A model generated the notes under the pieces. The model had not been told where the DNA came from and did no database searches. It saw nothing but the letters and a program-made list of their open reading frames with translations. Positions 1 to 5,555 of a stretch of 7,549 nucleotides of DNA are shown one piece after another. The translations under genes and the position numbers were made by a program. Numbering within the stretch: the first letter of the stretch is position 1; each line of letters opens with the position of its first letter. Origin of the DNA: Candidatus Hydrogenedentota bacterium. Lineage in GTDB: Bacteria; Hydrogenedentota; Hydrogenedentia; Hydrogenedentales; SLHB01. The DNA lies in assembly GCA_016934125.1 (NCBI GenBank), contig JAFGTL010000633.1, forward strand, positions 1 through 7,549, read 5' to 3'.

Positions 1-62
1 CCCTGCGCTGTACCTCCTTATCCAACCGCGCCGAGGAGTTCTGGGAACAACGCGCCGCCTAA
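1..62 (+). CDS. 3' end of an unidentified gene (partial, 19 codons)
   Basis: Reading from base 3, the frame is open to a TAA at 60-62 and gives the C-terminus LRCTSLSNRAEEFWEQRAA. The last codons are mostly G/C-ending, as in the confirmed genes of this window, and the short amphipathic, charged tail is what a soluble protein end often looks like. The other two + frames stay open past the same point but give low-complexity Pro/Arg-rich text. The fragment is too short to name a family. If real, the gene converges on the operon ending at 264. Confidence 0.4.
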   Translation, partial: LRCTSLSNRAEEFWEQRAA

Positions 63-78
63 AACCCACTTTTATGAC

Positions 79-105
79 GCAGGCCCGCACGGCCCCACGG
101 CCTGC
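79..105 (+). terminator. GC-rich hairpin just after the left-edge gene, possible terminator
   Basis: GCAGGCC (79-85) pairs perfectly with GGCCTGC (99-105) around a 13-nt loop, starting 17 nt after the TAA of the left-edge frame. There is no T-tract on either side, so it is not a standard intrinsic terminator. It may serve as a transcript-end stabiliser or bidirectional pause between the two converging units. The rest of the 63-263 gap holds only short palindromes and no supportable gene. Confidence 0.3.
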
Positions 106-263
106 GCAGGGCCTATGTCACGACACCCGTTAGGGTTGTCCATCCCACTACGGCACAGCATGTTCCGCGGACGGCGCCGGTGTGACGGGATGGGCCGGCA
201 AGCGATGCGTCGCGACAGGCCTTTCCCTTTACAGGCACTATGCAGACGCACGGCAGGACGGCG

Positions 264-1487
264 TCAGGGCTGGGAGTGCTCAATCCACTCCGGGTTGATC
301 ACGGTATGCCGGATGCAGTTGCCCTGGCTCGAGGTGTAGCTGTAGGTCATGTGAATGAGGCCGTCCCGGGCCTGGATCACGGACGGATAGCCGAAGGACT
401 GGCCGATGTCGTCGCAGGGCTCGATCTGGCTTCTCCATTTCCAGGTGGCCCCCTCGTCATCCGACATCAGGGCCGTGAGCCGGCGCCGGCCCTCTTCGGT
501 GTCGTTGCACACCATGAGCCAGCGGCCGTCTTTGAGGGCGACGACTTCGAGGCTCGAGTCCGGGTTCGGGATATCCGTGTCCACCGAGGCCGACCACGAC
601 TCGCCGTCGTCTTGGGACAGGCTGATCTGGACGCGGTTGGGCGGGGCGCCGCTGTCGCGCAGGTAGGCGACGATCGTCCCGTCTTTCTTGCGCACGAAGG
701 TGGGCTGAGTCGGGCCGAGGCCGACGATGGGCCGGCTGGCGCGCCAGGTGTCGCCGTCGTCGTCGGAGAGGGCGACGAGGGACACGTTGAAGCCGTCCGA
801 GTAGAGCGGCAGCAGGATCCGCCCGGAGGGAAGGGTGTAGGGGTGGATGCGCGTCATCCAACCCGTCTGGCGCTTGTAGGGATCCTGGGCGGCATCGATC
901 AACATCCACGCGTATGGCGGCGCATACTCGCCCCACATGCCCTCGCCCACGCCCAGTTCCTCGAATTTGGCCTCGAGGTCGGATGCAAACACCTCGCCGG
1001 GCTTGAGCATGATCACGTCCTGCCACGTCCAGTCCGGCGGGCCCGCATCGCCGCAGGAGTCCGCGCGCCGGTATTTGAGCAGGCAACACTCCCATCGGTG
1101 CGCCTGAACCGCTATCCAGAAGAGCCACACCCGTTCGTGCCGATCCACATACAGCGCCGGGTTGCAGTCGGGGAAGCCGGGCGTATCCGCCATCAGGAAC
1201 ATGGGGCTCCACTCCGAGGCCCCTTTCTTCAGCCGGGCGCCGTTGACCACCACGTCATCGGCGGTGCGCTCGCCGGATCCGTGGAACCAGCAGGCGAGCA
1301 GATCGCCGTTGGGGCACTCGACGATGCTGCTGCCGTGGGTGTGCTTGCCGACAAGCGGAAAGATGTTGCGCGGTTGGAAAAACGGTTCTGCGCTCACGGC
1401 ACCTCCTGCGATGGTAATGGCCAGCATTGTCCACACTGCCGCTGCGCGCCGTATCGCCGCGCGCTGCGCGGGTGCGCCGTTGCCCAT
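264..1487 (-). CDS. Secreted BNR/Asp-box sialidase-like beta-propeller protein
   Basis: The product is a 407-aa exported protein of the BNR_2/sialidase-like superfamily (six-bladed propeller). Residues 1-33 form a signal peptide: Arg9, Arg13 and Arg14, a hydrophobic core, then a V-S-A cleavage site before Glu34. Three clear Asp boxes follow: SDDDGDTW (241-248), SQDDGESW (291-298) and SDDEGATW (342-349). The segment at 49-80 (HTHGSSIVECPNGDL, then GSGERTADDV) and PGFPDCNP (103-110) are typical of the BNR_2 group. The usual sialidase F/YRIP motif, which carries one of the three catalytic arginines, is absent from its expected place before the NGDLLA strand; HTHGSS stands there instead. True exo-sialidase activity is therefore doubtful, and another glycosidase, a propeller-fold lyase or a binding role are possible. 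A good ribosome site (AAGGGA at 1496-1501, 8-nt spacer) supports the start. It is the last gene of the three-gene operon, 39 nt after the flavoprotein gene. Confidence 0.88.
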   Translation of the reverse strand: MGNGAPAQRAAIRRAAAVWTMLAITIAGGAVSAEPFFQPRNIFPLVGKHTHGSSIVECPNGDLLACWFHGSGERTADDVVVNGARLKKGASEWSPMFLMADTPGFPDCNPALYVDRHERVWLFWIAVQAHRWECCLLKYRRADSCGDAGPPDWTWQDVIMLKPGEVFASDLEAKFEELGVGEGMWGEYAPPYAWMLIDAAQDPYKRQTGWMTRIHPYTLPSGRILLPLYSDGFNVSLVALSDDDGDTWRASRPIVGLGPTQPTFVRKKDGTIVAYLRDSGAPPNRVQISLSQDDGESWSASVDTDIPNPDSSLEVVALKDGRWLMVCNDTEEGRRRLTALMSDDEGATWKWRSQIEPCDDIGQSFGYPSVIQARDGLIHMTYSYTSSQGNCIRHTVINPEWIEHSQP

Positions 1488-1526
1488 CTGCTGTGTCCCT
1501 TCCCCGCTCGCGGTGGTGGCGGCCCG

Positions 1527-3617
1527 CTACGTGGCGCCGCCCTCATCGCGGTAGATCGAGTACGGCCTCGCCCGTTCAGCGGGATCGCGCGTGAATACCG
1601 ACGCGTTCCGATAGTCGGCCCAGGTGTTCTCGAACCAGAATTCGCCGCCCGGCGTTGGATTCGGCGCCGCCACGCTCGCGCTGAACGTCGCGGCCGCCGG
1701 ATCGTACGCAATGCCCAGCACCTCGCCGCGCAGGGCCGTGTTCTCCGGAATGAACCGCCATTCGTCGCCGAGATCGGGGTGGGGGAGACGTCCCTCCGGA
1801 TCCGTCACCAGGTGCGAGCCCCGCGAACCGCCGCCCCGGTGGAGCAGGGCGCGGATCGCCTCAAGGAACCCCAACTGCGCCAAGGCGAGTTCGCCCACCT
1901 CGACGGCATCGAGGTATCCCGGCTGCTGTTGGCGGAGCCCTTCGCGCTGGATGGCGGCCCACTCGGCCTGGGCAGCCTCGAGCGCTTCCTGGATGCCCGC
2001 CCGCGAACGCACCATGCCCGCGAACCGGCTCATCCGCTGCTGGATCGCTTCCTTGACGTCGGCGGCATCCGGCGCACCGCGTCCGGCGCCCCGGATCCGG
2101 CCGATCAACGCCGCCAACCGCGCTACGGCCGGCCGGGCCAGCGCGGCGAAGTCGTCCGCTCCCGTGTCGCGTTCGGTGTAGACGTGGGCGATGCGCTGGG
2201 CCGCGCGGATGCCGCCCACCTGGCCCGAGTTGAGCGCGCTGCCGCCCGGCCTCTTCACGCCGTGCGTGCCGGCCAGTTCGCCGATGACGAACAGCCGGTT
2301 CACGTTTGACTCCCACCACACGTCCACCGCGAACCCGCCGTTACAGTGCTGCGAACAGACGCCCACTTCGAGCGGCTCATGCCACAGATCCACGCCCATG
2401 CCCGTGTACAAGTCGATGCTCGGCTGGTTCATGTGCGCGAGCCGCTCGATGGGCGTCGCCTGCGTCGCGCCGGATTTCTCGAGGTAATCACGTGCTTCGG
2501 GCCGCAGACAGTCCAGGGCGAACGGTTCGAGCCCGTCCGTGGCCCGGGGATTCTCGCGGAAGTCCATGAACACGCGCCGGCCCCGGTTGACGACTTCGTT
2601 CTGCACGAGGATATCAATGAGGGACGAGCCGTGATCGGCCACCTTATCGTGGTCGAAGGGCCATTGATAGCCTTTCAGGAAGATGTCGGTGGCGAGTGTG
2701 GACATCGAGTCGAACCACGGATTGAGGAACTCCTGCTCGTCGTTTCCGTCCGCATCCGTGCTGAAATACCGCGGCACCACCTGCTGATACGTGCCCGAGA
2801 GGTTCCACCGCGGCTCGATGGAGGCCAGGCCGAACTGCGATTCCGTCAGGTTGTGCGCCTTGACGCCCGCCTCGAAGAGCACCGCATAGGGCCCCATCTG
2901 CTCGCGCGGATACACCGAGATGGCATAGAGCGCGCCCGGGCCGCCGCCGGCCATGACGACGTTCGGGCAGTTGAACAGCACGAGCCCGTGGTTCCCGGCG
3001 CCCTGCTGCGTCATGTCCACGCACAACAGGCCGCACGCCGCCGTTGCGTCGCCTTCGCCGCGCGTCACCACCGCCACGACATGATGCCGGTTGAACACGG
3101 GCACCTCGTAGCGGTGCAACTCGGCGAGCAGCTTCTGCACCATGAAGCGCGATGTCCACGGCCCGGCCGAGGTGGCGCGCTGGCGCGGATCGTGATCGGT
3201 TTTGTATCCCACGAACCCGCCGCGGGCGTTGTGCGGGAAGGGCACGCCGATGTCGACAAGGTGGTAGAAGCCGCGCAACGAGTTCTCGCCCTCGATGAGG
3301 GCCACGTCCGCGTGGGCGCAACCGCCGGCCGTCAGCGTCGCCGCGAAATCCACCGGCGCATCGGGTTCTTCGCCGTGGGTGCCGAGTTTGTAGTACGTCT
3401 GCTTGTCCGAGCCCGAGTTGTACGAAGTGCCCAGGCCGATGCCGCGGGTGATCACGGCAACCTCGTTCTCCGGGTTCGGCACGCCCGTCTCTTCCATCTC
3501 GCGGAACAGCCGCGCCGCGCAGTTCAACCCCGCCGCGCCGCTCCCCACCACCACGGTGTTCAGCGAGTGCACGGGGATCGTGAGTCCGTCGAAATCGATA
3601 TCGTGTCGGTCGATCAT
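1527..3617 (-). CDS. FAD-dependent oxidoreductase, fumarate reductase/L-aspartate oxidase-like flavoprotein
   Basis: This 696-aa soluble flavoprotein has the SdhA/FrdA/NadB architecture. A Rossmann FAD site GSGAAG (25-30) lies after a beta strand at 20-24, and the AMP-side motif VVMAGGGPGALY is at about 220-231. QHCNGGFAVD (423-432) corresponds to the HxxGG substrate-domain motif. VIGELAG (444-450) and RPGGSALNSGQ (456-466) form the second FAD-contact segment. A C-terminal helical domain spans about 490-600, with SRGSH at 598-602. His424 and Arg456 occupy positions equivalent to the substrate-binding His and Arg of fumarate reductases. The His that carries covalent FAD in FrdA/SdhA is not seen in the N-terminal segment (GTSYNSGSDK, 63-72), so FAD is probably non-covalent. 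There is no signal peptide, so it is likely cytoplasmic. The start is backed by AAAGGGA at 3622-3628. It is the middle gene of the operon. The substrate is unknown; it could oxidise or reduce an alpha/beta carbon pair of an acid. A function as NadB is not supported by this context. Confidence 0.87.
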   Translation of the reverse strand: MIDRHDIDFDGLTIPVHSLNTVVVGSGAAGLNCAARLFREMEETGVPNPENEVAVITRGIGLGTSYNSGSDKQTYYKLGTHGEEPDAPVDFAATLTAGGCAHADVALIEGENSLRGFYHLVDIGVPFPHNARGGFVGYKTDHDPRQRATSAGPWTSRFMVQKLLAELHRYEVPVFNRHHVVAVVTRGEGDATAACGLLCVDMTQQGAGNHGLVLFNCPNVVMAGGGPGALYAISVYPREQMGPYAVLFEAGVKAHNLTESQFGLASIEPRWNLSGTYQQVVPRYFSTDADGNDEQEFLNPWFDSMSTLATDIFLKGYQWPFDHDKVADHGSSLIDILVQNEVVNRGRRVFMDFRENPRATDGLEPFALDCLRPEARDYLEKSGATQATPIERLAHMNQPSIDLYTGMGVDLWHEPLEVGVCSQHCNGGFAVDVWWESNVNRLFVIGELAGTHGVKRPGGSALNSGQVGGIRAAQRIAHVYTERDTGADDFAALARPAVARLAALIGRIRGAGRGAPDAADVKEAIQQRMSRFAGMVRSRAGIQEALEAAQAEWAAIQREGLRQQQPGYLDAVEVGELALAQLGFLEAIRALLHRGGGSRGSHLVTDPEGRLPHPDLGDEWRFIPENTALRGEVLGIAYDPAAATFSASVAAPNPTPGGEFWFENTWADYRNASVFTRDPAERARPYSIYRDEGGAT

Positions 3618-3646
3618 CTTGTCCCTTTCCCGAGAACGCGAGGCGC

Positions 3647-4444
3647 CTACAGCCGGCGCAGGCCGAATCCGCCGCCTACCTCGATCCGCTGGCCCGTCGA
3701 ATAGTCGAGGTGGCCGGCGGCGAACGCCGCCACCACCCCCGCCACGTCATCGGGCACGCCCCAGCGTTTCGTCACCAGCAGGCCTTCGGCGATCAGTTTG
3801 TCGTACTTGTCCTTCACGACGCTCGTCATGGGCGTCTCAATGATGCCCGGCGACACCTCGAGCACCGGAATGCCGTATTCGCCGAGCCGATCCGCGTACA
3901 GTTGCGCCGCCATGCTCACGCCCGCCTTGGACACGCAGTATTCGCCCCGGGCCGGCGACGAGGTATACGCCGAAATCGACGAGATGAACACGATCCGCGG
4001 CGCCTCGACGACGCCGTCCCGCTTCCACGCGATCATCCGGTTCGCCACGAGTTGCGTGAGGAAATAGGGCCCCTCGAGGTTGATGGACATGAGCCGCTCG
4101 AAGCTCTGCTCGGTGGCCTCGAGGAGATCTTTGCGTTCCTTCGGCGCTACGCCCGCGTTGTTCACGAGCAAGTCGAGCCGGCCGAACCGATCCGCCACGA
4201 ACTCCACCATGGCGGCCCGTTCATCGCGCGACGCGATGTCCGCCCGGAACACGTCCGCGCCGCCGCCTGCCGCCTCGATCGTGCGTTTCACCTCGTATGC
4301 GCCCCGATCCGTGACGGCTTCATCCGCCACGACGTCGTTGATCACCACATGATGGCCGGCCTGCGCCAGCCGGAGCGCAATGCCCCGGCCGATGCCCTGG
4401 CCCGCGCCCGTCACGAGGGCCACCCGCTTCTCATCCGATCCCAT
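3647..4444 (-). CDS. Short-chain dehydrogenase/reductase (SDR), FabG-like
   Basis: A 265-aa classical SDR, presumably a cytoplasmic NAD(P)-dependent alcohol/ketone oxidoreductase. The dinucleotide site TGAGQGIG is at 12-19 and NNAG at 95-98. The catalytic residues are Asn122, Ser156, Tyr169 and Lys173 (YCVSK), followed by the SPG motif at 198-200 and a C-terminal GGGF. Asp37 at the end of the second beta strand hints at NAD rather than NADP preference. The length is normal for the family. Automated calls resemble 3-ketoacyl-ACP reductase, but nothing nearby belongs to fatty-acid synthesis, so a sugar or sugar-acid substrate is more likely here (inference). The frame stays open far upstream into repeats. 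The start at 4444 is chosen because GGAGG lies 8 nt before it and the protein begins right before the first beta strand. An in-frame ATG at 4459 is less good. It is the first gene of the leftward operon. Confidence 0.92.
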   Translation of the reverse strand: MGSDEKRVALVTGAGQGIGRGIALRLAQAGHHVVINDVVADEAVTDRGAYEVKRTIEAAGGGADVFRADIASRDERAAMVEFVADRFGRLDLLVNNAGVAPKERKDLLEATEQSFERLMSINLEGPYFLTQLVANRMIAWKRDGVVEAPRIVFISSISAYTSSPARGEYCVSKAGVSMAAQLYADRLGEYGIPVLEVSPGIIETPMTSVVKDKYDKLIAEGLLVTKRWGVPDDVAGVVAAFAAGHLDYSTGQRIEVGGGFGLRRL

Positions 4445-4452
4445 GCGTCCGT

Positions 4453-4457
4453 CCTCC
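4453..4457 (-). promoter_or_regulatory. Shine-Dalgarno site that fixes the SDR start
   Basis: GGAGG on the - strand, with an 8-nt spacer to the ATG at 4444. It is the strongest ribosome site in the window. It rules against the much longer open frame that extends to 5167 through the repeat block, and against the ATG at 4459, whose last base lies only 2 nt upstream of this site. Confidence 0.75.
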
Positions 4458-4616
4458 ATATCGTCATCCGGCGCAGCCGAATAGGCCCCGCGCCGCCGCA
4501 TTGACATACCGCGCCACACTCTAGGCCATAGCGGATCGGAAAGGCAAGGCGCGCCGCGGCGGGGGATGGCAGGGCGGAGGAAGAGGCCCAGAGGGGGGGA
4601 TGTGAATGCCCGACGT

Positions 4617-4663
4617 GCAAACCATGTTCCCGGTTCGATCTGTAAACCATGCTCCCGGATTGA
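4617..4663. repeat. Two 22-bp direct repeats at 25-bp spacing upstream of the SDR operon
   Basis: Copy 1 (4617-4638) and copy 2 (4642-4663) share the cores AAACCATG and TCCCGG and differ at 4 of 22 positions. They lie 173-219 nt upstream of the SDR start codon. Half-sites with an offset near 2.4 helical turns could be an operator or activator site, or a decayed duplication. No regulator gene is in the window to pair with them. Confidence 0.5.
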
Positions 4664-4885
4664 ACAACCAGGAATCACAGCCGGGGGCGCGCCGTAAGGC
4701 GTGGCGCGTGGCTGTGCCACAACAAGACAAGAACCGGATCCGGAAAGGCCGCGCCGGCACCCCTTCAGCAAGGCCAGAGCCCATGAAAAACGCGCAGCGT
4801 TCTTCCTATGTGGGACAGTATGCTCGCAGAAACCGGCGTATGCAACGTCTCCTTGGGGAAAGGGAGCAAGTCGCGTGCCAACGGC

Positions 4886-4946
4886 CGAAATGACGGGACA
4901 CGTAGTCGCGTCGCGGACTCCGCTTGAAACATGTCCCGTCATTTCG
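4886..4946. repeat. 61-bp palindromic element, copy A
   Basis: CGAAATGACGGGACA (4886-4900) and its exact reverse complement TGTCCCGTCATTTCG (4932-4946) flank a 31-bp centre. One mismatch further in, two more base pairs are possible. This copy has perfectly matched arms. The centre holds a small inverted repeat, GCGGA-C-TCCGC. It looks like a repetitive extragenic palindrome or a very small non-autonomous mobile element. No transposase is in the window. Confidence 0.85.
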
Positions 4947-4997
4947 CAAGTGTGCCGCCCCTGCCGGGGCTCGGGAAGGAGGGGGGGGCGCCGGGTT

Positions 4998-5037
4998 CCC
5001 ACGGCTTCGCGCGCCCTTCGGACGCGCGCGCCGTGGG
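4998..5037. repeat. 40-bp strong two-part hairpin
   Basis: CCCACGGC (4998-5005) pairs with GCCGTGGG (5030-5037), and inside it GCGCGC (5009-5014) pairs with GCGCGC (5024-5029), leaving a 3-nt bulge and a 9-nt loop. It follows a run of eight G (4981-4988). No T-tract follows on either strand, so it is not a classical terminator. It sits between the degenerate and the intact copy of the 30-bp hairpin module and may be an insertion into an older repeat cassette. Confidence 0.65.
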
Positions 5038-5048
5038 CTTCTTGGGGA

Positions 5049-5078
5049 GTGCCGCCCCTGCGTTGCAGGGGCTCCGGA
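5049..5078. repeat. 30-bp hairpin module, copy 1
   Basis: This copy is identical over 30 bp to 5444-5473. Its core is a perfect 7-bp stem, CCCCTGC (5055-5061) with GCAGGGG (5065-5071), around a GTT loop, followed by CTCCGGA. A shortened relative follows copy A of the 61-bp element at about 4950-4973, where the stem reads CCCCTGCCGGGG. Confidence 0.75.
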
Positions 5079-5147
5079 GCGCGGACGGGCACGGACAGAG
5101 ACAGGCTGGTTGCCGTGCGATGACCGGCGTTGGCGCCGGTCCCACAA

Positions 5148-5204
5148 GGGCTCCGGAGCAGGGACACGATATGCGCCGGGAGGCCGCCTCACAGCCCGGT
5201 ATTC
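5148..5204. repeat. Diverged repeat of about 58 bp, copy 1
   Basis: The segment starts with GGGCTCCGGA and ends with GGTATTC. It aligns with 5464-5521 with about nine substitutions and one 1-bp gap. Shared blocks include ATATGC, AGGCCGC and CTCACA. The match stops at the same place in both copies (after GGTATTC). Confidence 0.65.
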
Positions 5205-5274
5205 TCTTCACACCAGGATGTGGGACAGGCGCGCGCCTCGTGGCCGCCACCGACCCCCACTGGCCCTTCAGGGC

Positions 5275-5335
5275 CGAAATGGCGGGACACGTAGTCGCGT
5301 CGCGGACTCCGCTTGAAACATGTCCCGTCATTTCG
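5275..5335. repeat. 61-bp palindromic element, copy B
   Basis: The left arm CGAAATGGCGGGACA (5275-5289) faces the right arm TGTCCCGTCATTTCG (5321-5335). One arm position differs from copy A (A to G), giving G opposite T, which still pairs as G-U in a + strand RNA. The centre is identical to copy A. GGCC just outside the left arm and GGCC two bases outside the right arm could extend the stem. Confidence 0.85.
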
Positions 5336-5377
5336 AGGCCTCGTGGCCGCCACCGACCCCCACCGGCCCTTCAGGGC

Positions 5378-5438
5378 CGAAATGGCGGGACACGTAGTCG
5401 CGTCGCGGACTCCGCTTGGAACATGTCCCGTCATTTCG
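5378..5438. repeat. 61-bp palindromic element, copy C
   Basis: The left arm is 5378-5392 and the right arm 5424-5438. It has the same G-T arm variant as copy B, plus one centre substitution (TTGGAAC instead of TTGAAAC). It is followed directly by CAAGTGTGCCGCCCCTGC, the same 18 bases that follow copy A. Copies A and C therefore share downstream flanks, while B and C share upstream flanks. Confidence 0.85.
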
Positions 5439-5443
5439 CAAGT

Positions 5444-5473
5444 GTGCCGCCCCTGCGTTGCAGGGGCTCCGGA
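5444..5473. repeat. 30-bp hairpin module, copy 2
   Basis: This is an exact copy of 5049-5078. The stem CCCCTGC (5450-5456) pairs with GCAGGGG (5460-5466) around GTT. Here it lies immediately after the 61-bp element copy C and runs into the second copy of the 58-bp repeat, so the three modules are contiguous. Confidence 0.75.
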
Positions 5474-5521
5474 ACACGGACGCCATATGCCCCAGAAGGC
5501 CGCTCTCACAACCGGGTATTC
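5464..5521. repeat. Diverged repeat of about 58 bp, copy 2
   Basis: This is the partner of 5148-5204. It ends at GGTATTC, 15 bp before the extended -10 box of the glycosyltransferase gene, so the repeat block runs right up to that promoter. Confidence 0.65.
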
Positions 5522-5536
5522 AAGAAGGCGTCGGAC

Positions 5537-5545
5537 TGCTATAAT
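5537..5545 (+). promoter_or_regulatory. Extended -10 promoter, TGCTATAAT
   Basis: TGC plus TATAAT is a full match to the extended -10 consensus of the housekeeping sigma factor and stands out in GC-rich DNA. The hexamer 17 bp upstream (TATTCA, 5517-5522) matches TTGACA at only three positions, which extended -10 promoters tolerate. The expected transcript start is about 5551-5553, which places the ATG at 5556 only a few bases into the mRNA and excludes the ATG at 5544 that overlaps the box. Confidence 0.5.
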
Positions 5546-5555
5546 GCACGCCGAC

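Larger units (their letters stand above)
5235..5438. repeat. Tandem duplication of a 101-bp unit, period 103 bp
   Basis: Unit 1 is 5235-5335 and unit 2 is 5338-5438, separated by AG. They differ at only two positions (5261/5364 T-C and 5316/5419 A-G), so the duplication is recent or gene-converted. Each unit holds a GTGG-CCG-CCAC palindrome, a GGCCC-TTCA-GGGCC hairpin, and one 61-bp palindromic element. The 103-bp period is not divisible by three, which argues against a protein repeat. Confidence 0.9.
4445..5555. other. Divergent intergenic region of about 1.1 kb, rich in repeats, no supportable gene
   Basis: The region lies between the SDR gene (leftward) and the glycosyltransferase gene (rightward). 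All six frames are open over long parts, but the translations are Arg/Pro/Gly-rich, lack family motifs and run through DNA palindromes and repeats whose 103-bp period is not a multiple of three, so I call it non-coding. The part at 4445-4880 must hold the operon's promoter and leader. It shows a two-copy direct repeat (4617-4663) and short hairpins (CGCGCC 4688-4693 with GGCGCG 4703-4708; GTGGC 4708-4712 with GCCAC 4716-4720). The part at 4881-5525 is a mosaic of repeats listed separately. Confidence 0.7.

Noticed and set aside
240..3704. Long + strand open frames of 689 and 452 codons (240-2309 and 2346-3704) opposite the operon
   Set aside because: They are antisense to two well-recognised genes, rich in Arg/Ala/His/Val without family motifs, and explained by codon bias in GC-rich DNA.
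4501..4530. TTGACA at 4501-4506 on the + strand
   Set aside because: No acceptable -10 hexamer 15-19 bp downstream, and it would transcribe into a region without a nearby gene.
4518..4547. Possible - strand promoter for the operon: TTGCCT (4542-4547), 18-bp spacer, TAGAGT (4518-4523)
   Set aside because: Both hexamers match consensus at only four of six positions. It is well placed for the SDR operon but too weak to list as a feature.
4785..4805. Hairpin with a short T-run read on the - strand (AACGC-TGC-GCGTT then TTTC)
   Set aside because: The stem is only about 5 bp plus weak flanking pairs, and no gene ends nearby on that strand.
4445..5167. N-terminal extension of the SDR frame by about 240 codons
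   Set aside because: It runs through palindromes and repeats, has no domain, and a strong Shine-Dalgarno site precedes the internal start at 4444.
5227..5238. 12-bp palindrome AGGCGCGCGCCT
   Set aside because: Alternating GC palindromes of this size are expected by chance in such GC-rich DNA.
5235..5438. CRISPR array
   Set aside because: There are only two long units separated by 2 bp, with strong internal palindromes and no unique spacers of regular length or cas genes.
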